The notes under the pieces were generated by a model, which did no database searches, was not told where the DNA came from, and saw only the letters and a list, made by a program, of their open reading frames with translations. From the NCBI RefSeq assembly GCF_035582795.1, contig NC_134373.1, forward strand, positions 25,824,501 through 25,888,500: a stretch of 64,000 nt of DNA, in the 5' to 3' direction. The DNA is from Mycteria americana. Taxonomy: Eukaryota; Chordata; Aves; Ciconiiformes; Ciconiidae. Numbering within the stretch: the stretch's first letter is position 1; every line of letters starts with the position of its first letter. Positions 35,101 through 45,639 of the stretch are shown here, in pieces. A program made the position numbers and the translations under genes.

Positions 35101-38100
35101 TGGGTGACAGTAGAATAGATGGATCAAATGTGATATCCCTGAAGCTTTATCGTGCTGCCCAGTATTGTGGGAATTTTAAAGACTTGGGCCAAGCAGGCCT
35201 GAAGGCCTTCTGTGTGTACTGACCTGTACTGTATCTTGTTCGGCAGTGGACCTTTGCCAGCCAGTGCTGGTGAGCCAAATAGAAGGTGAAGGGGACCCAG
35301 AGCCAGACTGGATCTTCCTGCGAGTCACAGCTAAGCATGTGATTGAGGTGGAACTGAAGGCTGCCAGAGTCCTCCATAGGCTGGAGCTGAAATGCCTGCA
35401 GAAGGTGGAGACCTCCAAGATGAACTGGAAGAGGATGGTGAGTTATGCCTCTGTGAGTTATGCCTCTGTGTGATCCTTTGACATCTTACTCCCTGTGTGG
35501 GCCAGCATTCTGGATTTGGGCTTCTGTCAGAGTACCCTGCAGGTCTTTTCCTAGCTCCTGCAAAGCCTGATTGATTGAGCATCTTTTCCACCCAACGCAT
35601 GTGTATCTAACAGCATCTGTATTGCTTAGAGTACCTGTGATAATGCGGCAGAAGCCAGCACCAATTCTATTCCAAAGCTGGAGGTAAAAGACAGTGGCTG
35701 GACTTGTTCCAGTATGCAGGAATGAGAGACTTCTCAGGAGGAGCCTAAATGAAATGGAGACCTCCTTCCCATCCGTTCCTCGCTGGGATATCACCCTGGC
35801 CTTGGAGGACTGTTTGCACGTTGCACTTTTTCTTAGACAGTGCAGCACTGAGCGTAGTGTGATGTTTAGAAAGCTACTGGTAGCTCAGTGGGCAGTTTTC
35901 CATCCGCTCTAGGTGCATGCTTTAGCACTACCAGCCCTATTTTGCTTTTGTGGTTCTTTAGAAAGGGAGTTTGGAAATCTCTTTTTCCTCATGGTAGGAT
36001 TTTAACGTATGATGTGTGCATGGACATGTTCACAGGCTTCTCTAATACTGTTTTCCTCAAAAGCTCCAACTCATTTTTTTCTTCCTGCCCTTGTACCTCT
36101 TGAATATTTGTGGCTTGATATTCTTCTGAAATACATTCATGAAAAGGTGTTTGTTTGAAATGCTTTGTTCTGGCCCTTGAAACTTACCGTTGTCCTCAGA
36201 ACTCATGAGCTTTTTATTTATTTATTTATTTATTTATGCCCATTTTATCAGGCTCCCAAATGCTATCGGCTATGGAGGCCTGACTACTCAAGGCTTACTA
36301 AATTAAGTGCTTGTATGGCCATGTTTCAGCCAGTTGCAAACAAATGCAGTCTGTATACTGGATGCTGCGCCCTCTTTCTAGAACTGGTGTTTTCTGTCTC
36401 CTGCAGGACCTGGAGCAAGTTTTCCCTGTCCTCACATTGCACTTCAGCTACATTCGCAAGGACCGGCAGAAGCGCAAATATGTGGTGCTTGACGACTGCC
36501 CAGAGCAGTGTCTACAGGTAGGGGAGGCTGGAGGGGGAAGCCTGGGGAGGGGGGCAGTGTTGCTGGAAGACACTGAATTCTTCCAGCCAGCAACAGGGCC
36601 TCTGTTCTCAGAGTACATGTGCATCTGCTGCCCTGTGGCAGCCCACGTCTGGCTTGTAAGCTCAGGATTTCTCCTGCTGCACAAATGACCTGTGGAGGGC
36701 CCTGTGAGCATGGCCATGGGCAGTGGAACTCCTGGAGCATAAAGGGTGCTCTCAAGGAGAAAGCCTTGCAGTTTTCTCCCTCTTGGGGAAAAAAGTTAGT
36801 AGTTCAGTTAGTGATCCTTACTTGTTGTGCATGTGCAACATAATGTTTCCTGGGTGCCGAGTGATGCACTAGCCTGTACTTAGCCCTCTGGACAGTGAGA
36901 GTTTCAGTGCTATGGCGGCTCTGGTCTGCACAGCTGCTGTAGGGACTCTGGTCTCAAATCCAAGTATTTTTCTTGAGGTACTGTTGTTTAAGTACATTTA
37001 AACAAATTATTACAGAGGAGGCACAAATAGATGGGACCTTTGAGACAGAGTTCCAGGGAGAGCCTGTCAGTATATAGATACAAGGCACCGACCTGCAAAA
37101 ACAGGTTTTCTTGGCCTTCTGCCGTGAAGCTCCGTGCCCTTGGCAAGTCTTGCACAGACTGGTTGTTGTACTCTTTTAGGTAGGAAATGGCCCTGCACCC
37201 CTTGCACTCTGAAATGCTGTAATGAGGCATGGTAGGAGACTTGCTGATGTCAGAGGCTTGCTTTTATTAGGACGGTTATAGCTGCCTGCTAGCACTCTTT
37301 TCCCTGTGCTACTACTTTTAGTGTGTCCTTGAAGTGTTGTCCCCAGCTGTTGAGGAGAATCGGCAAAATCAGGACCAGGAGACGGGATCCACAAAGCTCC
37401 AGTGCCTAAAATGCAAGCAGGAGTTTTCGCAGTCCCTGGCTTTCTGGCATCAAGGTCCCTATCCTTCAGAGGTTGGAGACGCCAAAATCCTGGAGACCCT
37501 AGTTGCCTCAAATCAAGGTAGGATGCAGTGTCCAGAAAAAGGATGCTTGCTAATGCCTAGGCAGACTTCCAGAATGGCAGCTGTGGTGCAGAGCATGGAA
37601 TGTATAGGAAAGGGTGATGCCTTGGCTGTACTGGAATTAAAACCAGTTGTGGGATGTACTCTCACTTGGCCCACTTGGACTTGGAAGAGCCTGCCTTGTT
37701 CACTAGCAGGAATAAGCCACTCTTTTAAGGTTAAGCAAACAGCACCCCTGTTGTGGGTAGCTGGGGTCTGGGAGAGCATAGGGGTGCTGGAAACTGCAGA
37801 TGGTCCACAGAAGTCCAAAGTCTGGGAGAGGCCTTAAAGGTCATTTATCCTGTTGGAACCGTGGTCAGTTCTGCCACAGAGACTAATTTGTTCTAATGGG
37901 CTTTTGCTAATGGAGGCTTCTGGGGAATATGCTCCAGTATTTCAGGTAAACCTTTGGCTGTTAGACGTCAGAAAAACAACCAGAACCCTAACCTAAGTCT
38001 GCCTGCTGTGATCTTAAGCCCACTCTTGCTTCCCTTATGAGGAATGATTTATTCCTTTCTTTGTACTTGAGGGCCATTGTTCTCCCCCCACGACTAGTCC

Positions 38101-41100
38101 TGTATTCTGTCCTCTAGACTAAATAAGCTCAAGTCCCTAGATAATTTGCTTGTCAGTCATATCTCGTACAATGCAGTTATTCTTGCTGGTCTCCTTTGTA
38201 CTCTTTCCCATTTGTCCACATTTTTCTTTGGGTGTCTGAAACTAGATGTGGTATTTTGGCTGAGACATGGCTAGTGCTGAATAGGCATCTTCTGATTGCT
38301 GAATTTTTCAAAGCTCAGTTTATATTTGAGGTGGGGAGTGCCCAGCCTTAGCTTGGAAGATGCTGCTCATTTGACAAAGTATCCTAGGACTGAAGTACTG
38401 CAGTGAGGGCAGAAGTGCCGTCCTGGCTGCAGCACTTTCCTCCACCCCAGGACACTTTCTCCCCCCCTCCACCCCCCCTGCCAGGGTAGTGGGAGTCCCA
38501 GGATCCAGCTGGGAGTCTGCTGTGGTGTGGGTGAAGGGAGCATCAGGAATTGGGGTCAGGAGGGATGAGGACAGCTGGAGAAGGGACATGGCATGCTTGC
38601 GGTTTGGCTGGCTGGAGGATAAACCAAGCTGGATGTGGAGGTGGCTAAGGAAGGTTTCATTGACTGGTCATGAGCTTGGGCTTCAAAGGCTATGTGGGCA
38701 CTTGTGGACATGAAGTGGAGGAAAGTCATGAGCCAAAGCCCTGATGTAGTTTCAGTTGCAACTACAGCACACACTGGTCACCCTAAATCTGAACAGAGCT
38801 ATTTCAGGTGGATGTTGGCAGTGATCCAGAATTTCTTGTTGATTTGCGAGGGGAGGTATGTAGGATCTGATTCTGAACAGAGCTGCTCAACAAGCTGCTC
38901 AAGTTGGACTATAACTGTTGTCTACTTTGAAAGGGGTAGTTTCTGGTTGCGGGGGGGGGGGGGAAGTAAGATCTTGTTGGGGGAGAGCTATTCTGCTTTT
39001 TCTTCATCCCTGACGAAATCTTCCACAGATGCTGCAGCAGCTGGTGAGCCCATAGCCTGTCCCAGTTGTTCCAGTGACCACGTGGTCATCCTGCCTTCAG
39101 AGGTGTGCTCCAGCACACCTTTGCCACCTGGCCCTGATAGCACGAGTGAGGACCTGTCAGACTCTGTCCTGGAGGGAGGCAGCCAGCAGGAGGGCCCAGA
39201 GGAAGCACCTGTCCTGGCCTGTAAGGGTGGGAAGTTCTACATCGGCGGGGAGGACAGCTCGGAGATGGATACCAGCAACAGCACCAGGACCCCGGAGCTG
39301 AGTGGCGAGCATGTTGGCACTCTCCATTCCAGCTCCCGCAGTTCAGATGGGGGCTGCGGGAAGAAGGAGCTGGGCATGAAGAGCCAGTACTTGTCCCTCA
39401 GCCACACAGACACCAATGGGGGCAGCTTGATGGGGAGCTACCGTTACAGTGTTTCTCGTGGGCCCACTCCTTCCCAGCTCTCTTTGAACTCCGAGTCCGA
39501 GGAAACATGGAATCTCAGTCCCTGTGAGTATGTAGGAGCTGTGCAGGGTTTAGGGGTGTGCACAGCTTGGTGTTGGGCTTTATCACTGGTGCTTGCAGCG
39601 TGCACTGCCTCCTGTTTAATGGGGAAGGGGGGTCACCAAGCACGAGCAGCAGTGACCATGGTTCCTGTGAGCAGTTTTTCATTCCCCTTTCTGTTCAATC
39701 CTCATGCCTGAAGGTAGGGAAAATTGAGTCAGCTCCTAATCCCTACTGTTGCTCACACTGAGTAATGAGGTCTTGTTCTGGGAGCTGCACTACTCAGTTA
39801 CAGACACACTGGGTTCCTGTGGCACCAGTGAGCTGCCAGCTGGAGCATTACCTTTGGAGAATAGTATGCACAATTTCTCTGTCTTTATTCTCTGACTTAA
39901 GTGCAGTGTGAGGCTGGTGTGTTTGTTGGAGGCTCTGGTTAGTGCAATTACTTGTGCTTTCCTCAGTGGTCTTTGTGAGCTTCAGATGACAAAGCCTGTC
40001 CAAAAGAAGAGCCCGTGTGCTGGCTGTGTGAGGGCTATTGTGCAAGACAGCAGTTACTAGGAGGTCCACAAATGCTTTTTGTGAAGGGCCTTGGATTTCT
40101 GATGTAGCAGACTGCCTTTGCTTGGGCATCAGCTTGTGATTTACAGAATAACTGAAGTTGGAAAGGAGTTGGTATAGGACCAGTGTTTAGGATTGCCATG
40201 TTCAGTCTTGTACACTTGAAGTGGGAGAAGTAAAGTAGTCTCTTGTTTTGGGTCAAATCGCAAGGTCCCAATTTAAAACTGAGCCCATGAAAAAGTTCTG
40301 CTGAGGAGAAGTTGATTAGTGTTTCTGGTGGAGAACAGGCTCTGCTGGGAAGTGTGTACTCTCGGGCAGTATTGTGGCTATTGTATAAATTATTTGGTCA
40401 TACAATTGCACAACAAACCTAATTATGTTCTTAAGCAGTTTTATTAGTGTCTTCCTCAGTCCCCTTTAGCCTTAGTACAGTTGAAGTTAGAGTTTAAAAA
40501 GTTGACCTGAGATGACATCAGCTGAAATGAAAAATGTCTTTCTGGCTTTGCAATAAAGAATTGCCCTCCTGCCAAATCTGGCAGCAAAACAGTGTCCTCC
40601 TGTGACTAAGCTGAGCATAGGTTGAAGATGGGTTAGACCAAAGCTTTGTATATCTGAAAAAGCAAGTGTTGGAGTGATGGAGTCCCCTCGTGTCTCCATG
40701 TTGAGACCTGTGGCCTGGAAAGCCCTGGCTTTGGCCCTTTGTCTTGAGGAGAGACTTGATGGAAGCAGGTGTGTAGAGGGTGTGACACTGCTGCCCTGGT
40801 ACCAGTCACATGCATGGGCAGCATCTGGTCAGTGGGTAGAGCGTCAACCCTACCCTTTGCTCTCCTCAGCTGTAAATGGCATCCTGAACACGAGGGACTT
40901 CCGTTCTGTGGATCATCGCCTGAAGCTGTACCTGGATATGGAGGTTTTTGAGGAGAACGCTGAGGAGTTCCAGTGCTTCCTCAAGGTGAGCTCCTGCAGC
41001 ACCACTCCTACAGCTCCTTGGCTATCCTTCTAGCCACCCTGCAAGTTCTGCTCTGGGGTGGCATCCCAGAGACTGTGAGGTGTGAAGGGAGCTGCAGTGT

Positions 41101-44100
41101 GTTTGAATCGGTCCTTTCCATGGGTGGGCTGGCAAGGGGCAGGCCAGTGCTGTGACCCACCCTCTCTGTGCTCTAGGTGGTTATGGTGAAGTTTGGCCGA
41201 CAAGGAGAGTTTCTCTCAATCCTGGTTGCCTCTGATCTCAAGATTTACGTGCTGGAAGTCACTGGGGTTATCAGGTGAGGAGAATGGTGGCAAGTGAGAC
41301 CCTGCAGCAAGGCTGTGAGTGCTGGGTAGTGCCAGCCTGTGCTAGCCTTACCCTGGAGGTGTGGTGACATGCAAAAGCTCTTCTGGCAAACCCCCCTGCT
41401 GCAATCTGATGTGAGAGAAGAGATGGGGCAGCCTGCTGCAGCTGAGGGCTGTGCTCTGTGATTAGGGGACAACCTGCAGACTGGCTGAAGAAGAATGACT
41501 CTCACTACCTGTCTGATATTTCCCATCTGGAAGTGGGACTCTGCCACCAGAGCTTGCGAATGGAGTTTGAGAACCCGAAAGCCTCCTACAATCTGCTGAT
41601 CCGGAACCAAAGCTGCTGTGACCAGTTCCTGCAGACCCTGACAAGTAAGAGTAGAGCTGTAGTGGGAAGGGGAGGGGGGGGGCAGGCGGGCAGGGAGAGG
41701 CTTTAGAAGATTTGCTCTTGGAGAGCTACCAGGAGAGGTGTAGCTGGATGTATGTTGGAAATTCACTTCTTGCCAGCTCAGAAAAAAGTTGGGGGAGAAC
41801 CCCACTGGCATCATTGCTTCCGGTGCCTCTCTGTAGACTAGAGAGTCATCCTGAGCTGTTATGTACTGCCCTTGGGCTTGCAAAAAAAGACGTCTACCTT
41901 CTCCCCCTCTTTAGATCTCATGCAAGAGCTGCCTGCTAAGCACAGGAGTAAGGTGAAGGAAATCCACACTGTGGAAATGAATCCACAACATTGGCTATGG
42001 TAAGAACAGCCTCTGAGAGGTTGGGGTTTCAGATAAAGGATGTCTGCTTGTCCAGCAGTGCCTGGGAAGTGTAGTGCTCAAAACAGGACAGCACAGGAGC
42101 GGCAGTCAGGCCTATGTTACAGGTTTAAGGCAGCTGGCTCAGGTGCCTGCTGCACAGGGGGTGAGCAGGCAAAGGGGTGTCATGGACTGAGCCAGGCTGG
42201 GCAATTCTAGCCCTCCTGGAGGAGCCTGAGCAGAATATAATGGAGGGAGGAAAAGGGGGAGGCATAGAGTTGCCTCCTCATGTGCGAGAAGCATTTGGTT
42301 CCTAGCTGGCAAGGTGGTGGGCAGAGTAACAGGACAGAGAGGAATTTTGCAGCATCTGGAAGAGATGGGTCCCTCCCATCCTCAAGAGGACAGTGAACAG
42401 TAGCTAACTCGCAGTAAGCCTAGACTGGAAATGGAGTGATTCCTTGATCAGCCTGCTGTTCTGTCTCCTCTAGGCCTCTGCTGGACTCCAAGACCACAGA
42501 TTCTGCAGCTGCAAATGACACTTGTTTCTTTTACCTGCTGGCCTACCTGATCCAAGGTACAGGAGATCTCAGTGGCCAGGTGTCTCACACCTTGTGCTGT
42601 CTGCTCACATGCTTGTGTTTTTAGTGTACAGTCTGTGGGAACAGAGCTGGGCCATTGCAGCAGAGATGGGGTGGGGACATGGGTGAGGGTTTGTTCTGGG
42701 GTTTTTTGGGTGTGTGGTTTTTTTTTAGTGCTGAGACACGTAGGATAGCAGCATACTTCTTCCTATATATCCAGTGAATCTCCCAGCCCTTTTTGATGTG
42801 GAAGTCCAGGCTCTAGGGATCGGTTGGTCTTGCACACCAGGTTTGGTGACAACTCAGAATGACTTCTGAGAAGCTGGAAATGTTCTAAGGTCTGGATTGT
42901 TGCCCTGAGCTGAGGGAAAGCTGAGAGGTTATATGCACAGCTGGTTTGTGTGAGGAGCTGAAAGGCTCCTTGGTTTGGGAAGACAGAAGCAAGTGTCTGG
43001 AGCAGCCTGCTGGAGGCTACCAAGTTCTGTCCCAGGGCTTGCTGAGGGCCAAATGTGCTAAACCTGGGATTTGAGTCTTCAGTGAACAATTCCAGTGTCT
43101 TCTTAGCTTGGGACACTGAAAAAATCAATCTAGCTGTTAGTCACATTCTGACCAATTTGTTACTGCTCTTGCATCCTCTTTCACCATTGGCCATTGGGGA
43201 GGTATGAGAGAACAAGAATGAGAAGGAATCTGTGGGAAGTATGTTTATTGGTCTCCTCAAGCTGAACAAATAGCCTGTGGGAGGGAGAACTTAAAGTGCT
43301 TTTTTATTACTCTACAGTTTTTCTCCTTTTTTAGAGTATGGTGCTCAAAACTGGACACAGTTCCAGCTGAGGCGTCACTGCCAAGTAGACAGGACTAATT
43401 AAACATCCCATTTCTGATATTCCTACTAATTCCCAAGAGCGAGATGTGACAAGAAAAGCAACATGTTGCTGTAGCAACTTGTGATCCCCTGTGACCTCAG
43501 CCAGTTCTGCTAGTGGTTCCCTATTTCTGTGCATCTGACTTATTCCCAAGTTCTAGTGCTTTTCTTTTGCATCCACTGCAATCAGGTGGATGATATTTAT
43601 GCTTCCTGCAGTTTATCAAAACTACTTTGCTTCCTGACATACTTATGACACATCCCAACTCGGTATTAAATTTTGTGTGTGCTCTCTGTTCCAACCATCA
43701 GATATCTGCAGCCAGATGAATTCAGGCCAAAAAAGGCGGCCTTTTAGCTGGAGCTGCTGACGTTTAACTAAGGAGTAGCAAAGTGTTGTTTAAGAGGTCA
43801 AAGGGCTCAAGTGTCTTTTCCTGCCTTATATGAGGATGTAGGCTGGACAAGACTTGCTGGGCGGTGGTCTTTCATATGCATGCTCCTGCAGTGAGTTTGG
43901 ATAAGCTGGTCAAGCCCAGCCACGTTTAGCTACCCTGCTCCCCTTCTTCAGTCAGGAAGCTGGATAAGGCTGTTCACCCAGTTACTGTTGATGGAAAGGA
44001 TTTCCCTAGGGGAGGAATGGAAAGCAAAGCTGGTTCTGTGGTGACTCAGGCTCTCAGCAAAGCCTCTCCTATTCCCTCATATCCTTTTAGGGGCATCTGC

Positions 44101-44776
44101 TTTCCCTGTGACCCTGCTGAGCACCCAAAGCATGCTGTTTCTGCTGGAGGAGAATCACCAGTGGCAGGTGCAGCCCTCCTTGGATGAAGACCATGAGGCA
44201 GAAATGCCTCCTAGGAGCAACATCCAGTTGAAGGAGAAGCAGCCGATCAGCAGTATTAGCAATGTCATAACCTATCGTCTCTGTCCTTGTGACATCAAGC
44301 TGATGCTTTATGATGAGGTAACCAGGAGGTGGTCATGGGGCACACAAGATGCTGGGGGCTAGATTGTGCTCAGATCCTGTTTCCTGCCAAGAGTGTCTTG
44401 GGGCCATCATCTCCCATCCTAAACTTGCACCACAGAGGCAGGGGAGCACAGCGAATTGCTGCTGTACAAAAGTCATGCAGGGACACTTCCACGGCTGGCA
44501 GCAGAGAGGGAGGAGGATGTCACTTGGGAATTGGGAGGAGCTGGCAGCTGCGCTGGGGAATAGCGGCTCAGGGCTGATCAGCGCATTTGAGGCTAGGCCC
44601 TGCTCATCCGCCTCCCTCTCTTTCCTCCCTCCCAGGTGCTGAAGGTGGAGAGCACTTGGCACATCCGCACAGAGTGCCCTGAGCTCCTGGTAGAGCTGGT
44701 GGAGTGGATCCGCAGGCCCTGGGAGGAGATGTTCTCGATCGAGCTACGGAAGGCTGTGTACGAGGGACTGGAGTGA
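25948..44776 (+). CDS. STK11IP: STK11IP (STK11/LKB1-interacting protein), complete
   Basis: A leucine-rich-repeat scaffold that binds the LKB1 kinase and is linked to lysosome and mTORC1 biology in mammals. The 24 coding exons are 25948-26002, 26148-26350, 28436-28510, 28819-28914, 29871-29978, 30186-30257, 31249-31378, 31563-31666, 32308-32397, 33489-33530, 34042-34209, 34513-34594, 34703-35065, 35247-35437, 36407-36517, 37322-37517, 39029-39523, 40870-40985, 41177-41274, 41466-41644, 41915-41999, 42474-42556, 44091-44317 and 44636-44776. They sum to 3,510 bases, all in phase, giving 1,169 residues against about 1,090 in human. The protein starts [19 protein letters not shown] and ends RKAVYEGLE. 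Every donor is GT and every acceptor AG. Family-typical C-terminal blocks [31 protein letters not shown] and [15 protein letters not shown] are present. No truncation or frameshift is seen, so the gene looks functional. Confidence 0.97.
26351..28435 (+). other. STK11IP large intron 2, nothing recognised
   Basis: About 2.1 kb without repeat family or conserved open frame that I can identify. A pentameric run (ggctg then gagcc words) lies in the preceding intron at 26031-26080. Confidence 0.5.
28436..32397 (+). CDS. STK11IP: STK11IP leucine-rich-repeat exons
   Basis: Seven short exons, from [18 protein letters not shown] to [11 protein letters not shown], encode the LRR block at roughly residues 87-310. 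Clear repeats are [33 protein letters not shown] and [11 protein letters not shown], closed by a [12 protein letters not shown] cap. Exon boundaries between LRRs are phase 0 or 1, as expected for a repeat-encoding gene. This block is the region tied to LKB1 and membrane association in the mammalian protein. Confidence 0.93.
32543..32580. repeat. Homopolymer T run joined to G run
   Basis: A run of about 18 T is followed directly by about 10 G in an STK11IP intron, preceded by gttttgttttgtt. It is likely unstable in sequencing and assembly. Confidence 0.85.
34513..35437 (+). CDS. STK11IP: STK11IP phospho-rich and acidic linker exons
   Basis: Exons 34513-34594, 34703-35065 and 35247-35437. The first carries basic [11 protein letters not shown], which looks like a phosphorylation site in a basic-directed context. 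The second opens with the conserved [20 protein letters not shown] and then turns into a glutamate-rich disordered segment. The third resumes folded sequence ([19 protein letters not shown]), the start of a PH-like region. The disordered part probably accounts for much of the extra length over human. Confidence 0.9.
36210..36238. repeat. TTTA microsatellite
   Basis: About six tandem ttta units in the STK11IP intron before exon 36407-36517. Confidence 0.9.
37322..39523 (+). CDS. STK11IP: STK11IP exons with split CxxC pair
   Basis: Exon 37322-37517 carries LQCLKC (Cys 658 and 661) and exon 39029-39523 carries ACPSC (Cys 706 and 709), so a probable zinc-binding four-cysteine knuckle is divided by a 1.5 kb intron. 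Human STK11IP has the same LQCLTC and VCPNC pair. The second exon continues into a serine-rich region ([26 protein letters not shown]) likely to be disordered and phosphorylated. Confidence 0.88.
37830..38310 (-). mobile_element. CR1-type LINE 3' fragment, decayed
   Basis: The plus strand resembles the reverse complement of a CR1 3' end: aaataagctcaagtccctag, ctggtctcctttgtactctt, cccatttgtccacattttt, gtctgaaactagatgtggta and ttggctgagacatggctagt follow each other in family order. Strongly diverged and without an open frame. Confidence 0.7.
40140..40265 (-). mobile_element. Short CR1 3'-end remnant
   Basis: The plus-strand text tacagaataactgaagttgg followed by aaaggagtt is the familiar start of a reversed CR1 3' tail. 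The remainder is too decayed to follow with confidence. Confidence 0.45.
43320..43720 (-). mobile_element. CR1-type LINE fragment, decayed
   Basis: Signposts on the plus strand are gtgctcaaaactggacacag, ttccagctgaggcgtcactg, gtagacaggactaattaaac, atgtgacaagaaaagcaaca and tttgcatccactgcaatcag, in the order of a reversed CR1 3' region. It lies in the STK11IP intron before exon 44091-44317. Confidence 0.75.
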
Positions 44777-45630
44777 GCTTGCCGGCTGTAGGTGGGCAGG
44801 ACTTGGGAGTCAAGAGTGCTGCTGTGCTGGCAATGGTGCACAAGTGTCTCCCACTCCCATCTGACCTTGCTGTCCTCTGGCCTCTGCTTTCTACTCTACT
44901 CTTGCCCCTGGCCCTTTTTGGTGAGGAGGAGGGGGGAGCACACGATGGTCCAGACTGCACAGTCACTCACTTGCACTGGGCTGGCTATGGAAGGAGGAGG
45001 TGGAGGGTGAGGAGCTTACTCTATAAGCTACACGGAGTTTTAATTTGGCAGCGTCTGCTAGTCTCCTTCAGGGTCAATATAGGGTGTCACTGAAGGAAGA
45101 GGGGGGCCAGGCCAGAGCATGTTCAGTGGGACATGCAGTGGTACTAGGCAAACAGCAGGCCAGAGGCAGTTGGGCGCTGTGGTCTTTCTAGCAGGTGCAT
45201 TTGCTGCCTTCCTAGCTGTCTCAGAACAGCTGCCATTATCTGCTGCTGATTTTTTTTTTTTCCCTTTCCTCCCCCTCCCTCTTGTCCATGGCTTCCCTAA
45301 AGCTGCCTGCTTCAAACAGGAGCCTTGATTGCACAAGGGGATGAGGCATGTTGTACTAATAACCCCACAGAGAGCCCTTACCTGCCTGCCTGGACGGGCA
45401 TGGCTCAGTCTGCTGCTGTAGTCTTTCACTGTCACTGGGGAGGGAAGAGCTGTGAGGCTCTTAGCACAGAAATGTGTTGCTCATCGCTTAGGGGTCAGGA
45501 CCCTGGTGGGCACTGGCAGGTAAAAGTGAGGCTTAGGCTTTTCTGAGCAGTCCAAAAGCAAGAGTCTATTTTAACATGAGTTTTACTATTTTCTATTGTA
45601 ATAAAAGCTTATATTTATTGAATTGTCACA
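44777..45630 (+). terminator. STK11IP: STK11IP 3' UTR and poly(A) signal
   Basis: After the stop at 44774-44776 about 830 bases of non-coding sequence lead to a canonical AATAAA at 45600-45605, followed by a T-rich downstream element (cattttccttgtttcatc). Cleavage is expected near 45,620. Confidence 0.8.
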
Positions 45631-45639
45631 TTTTCCTTG

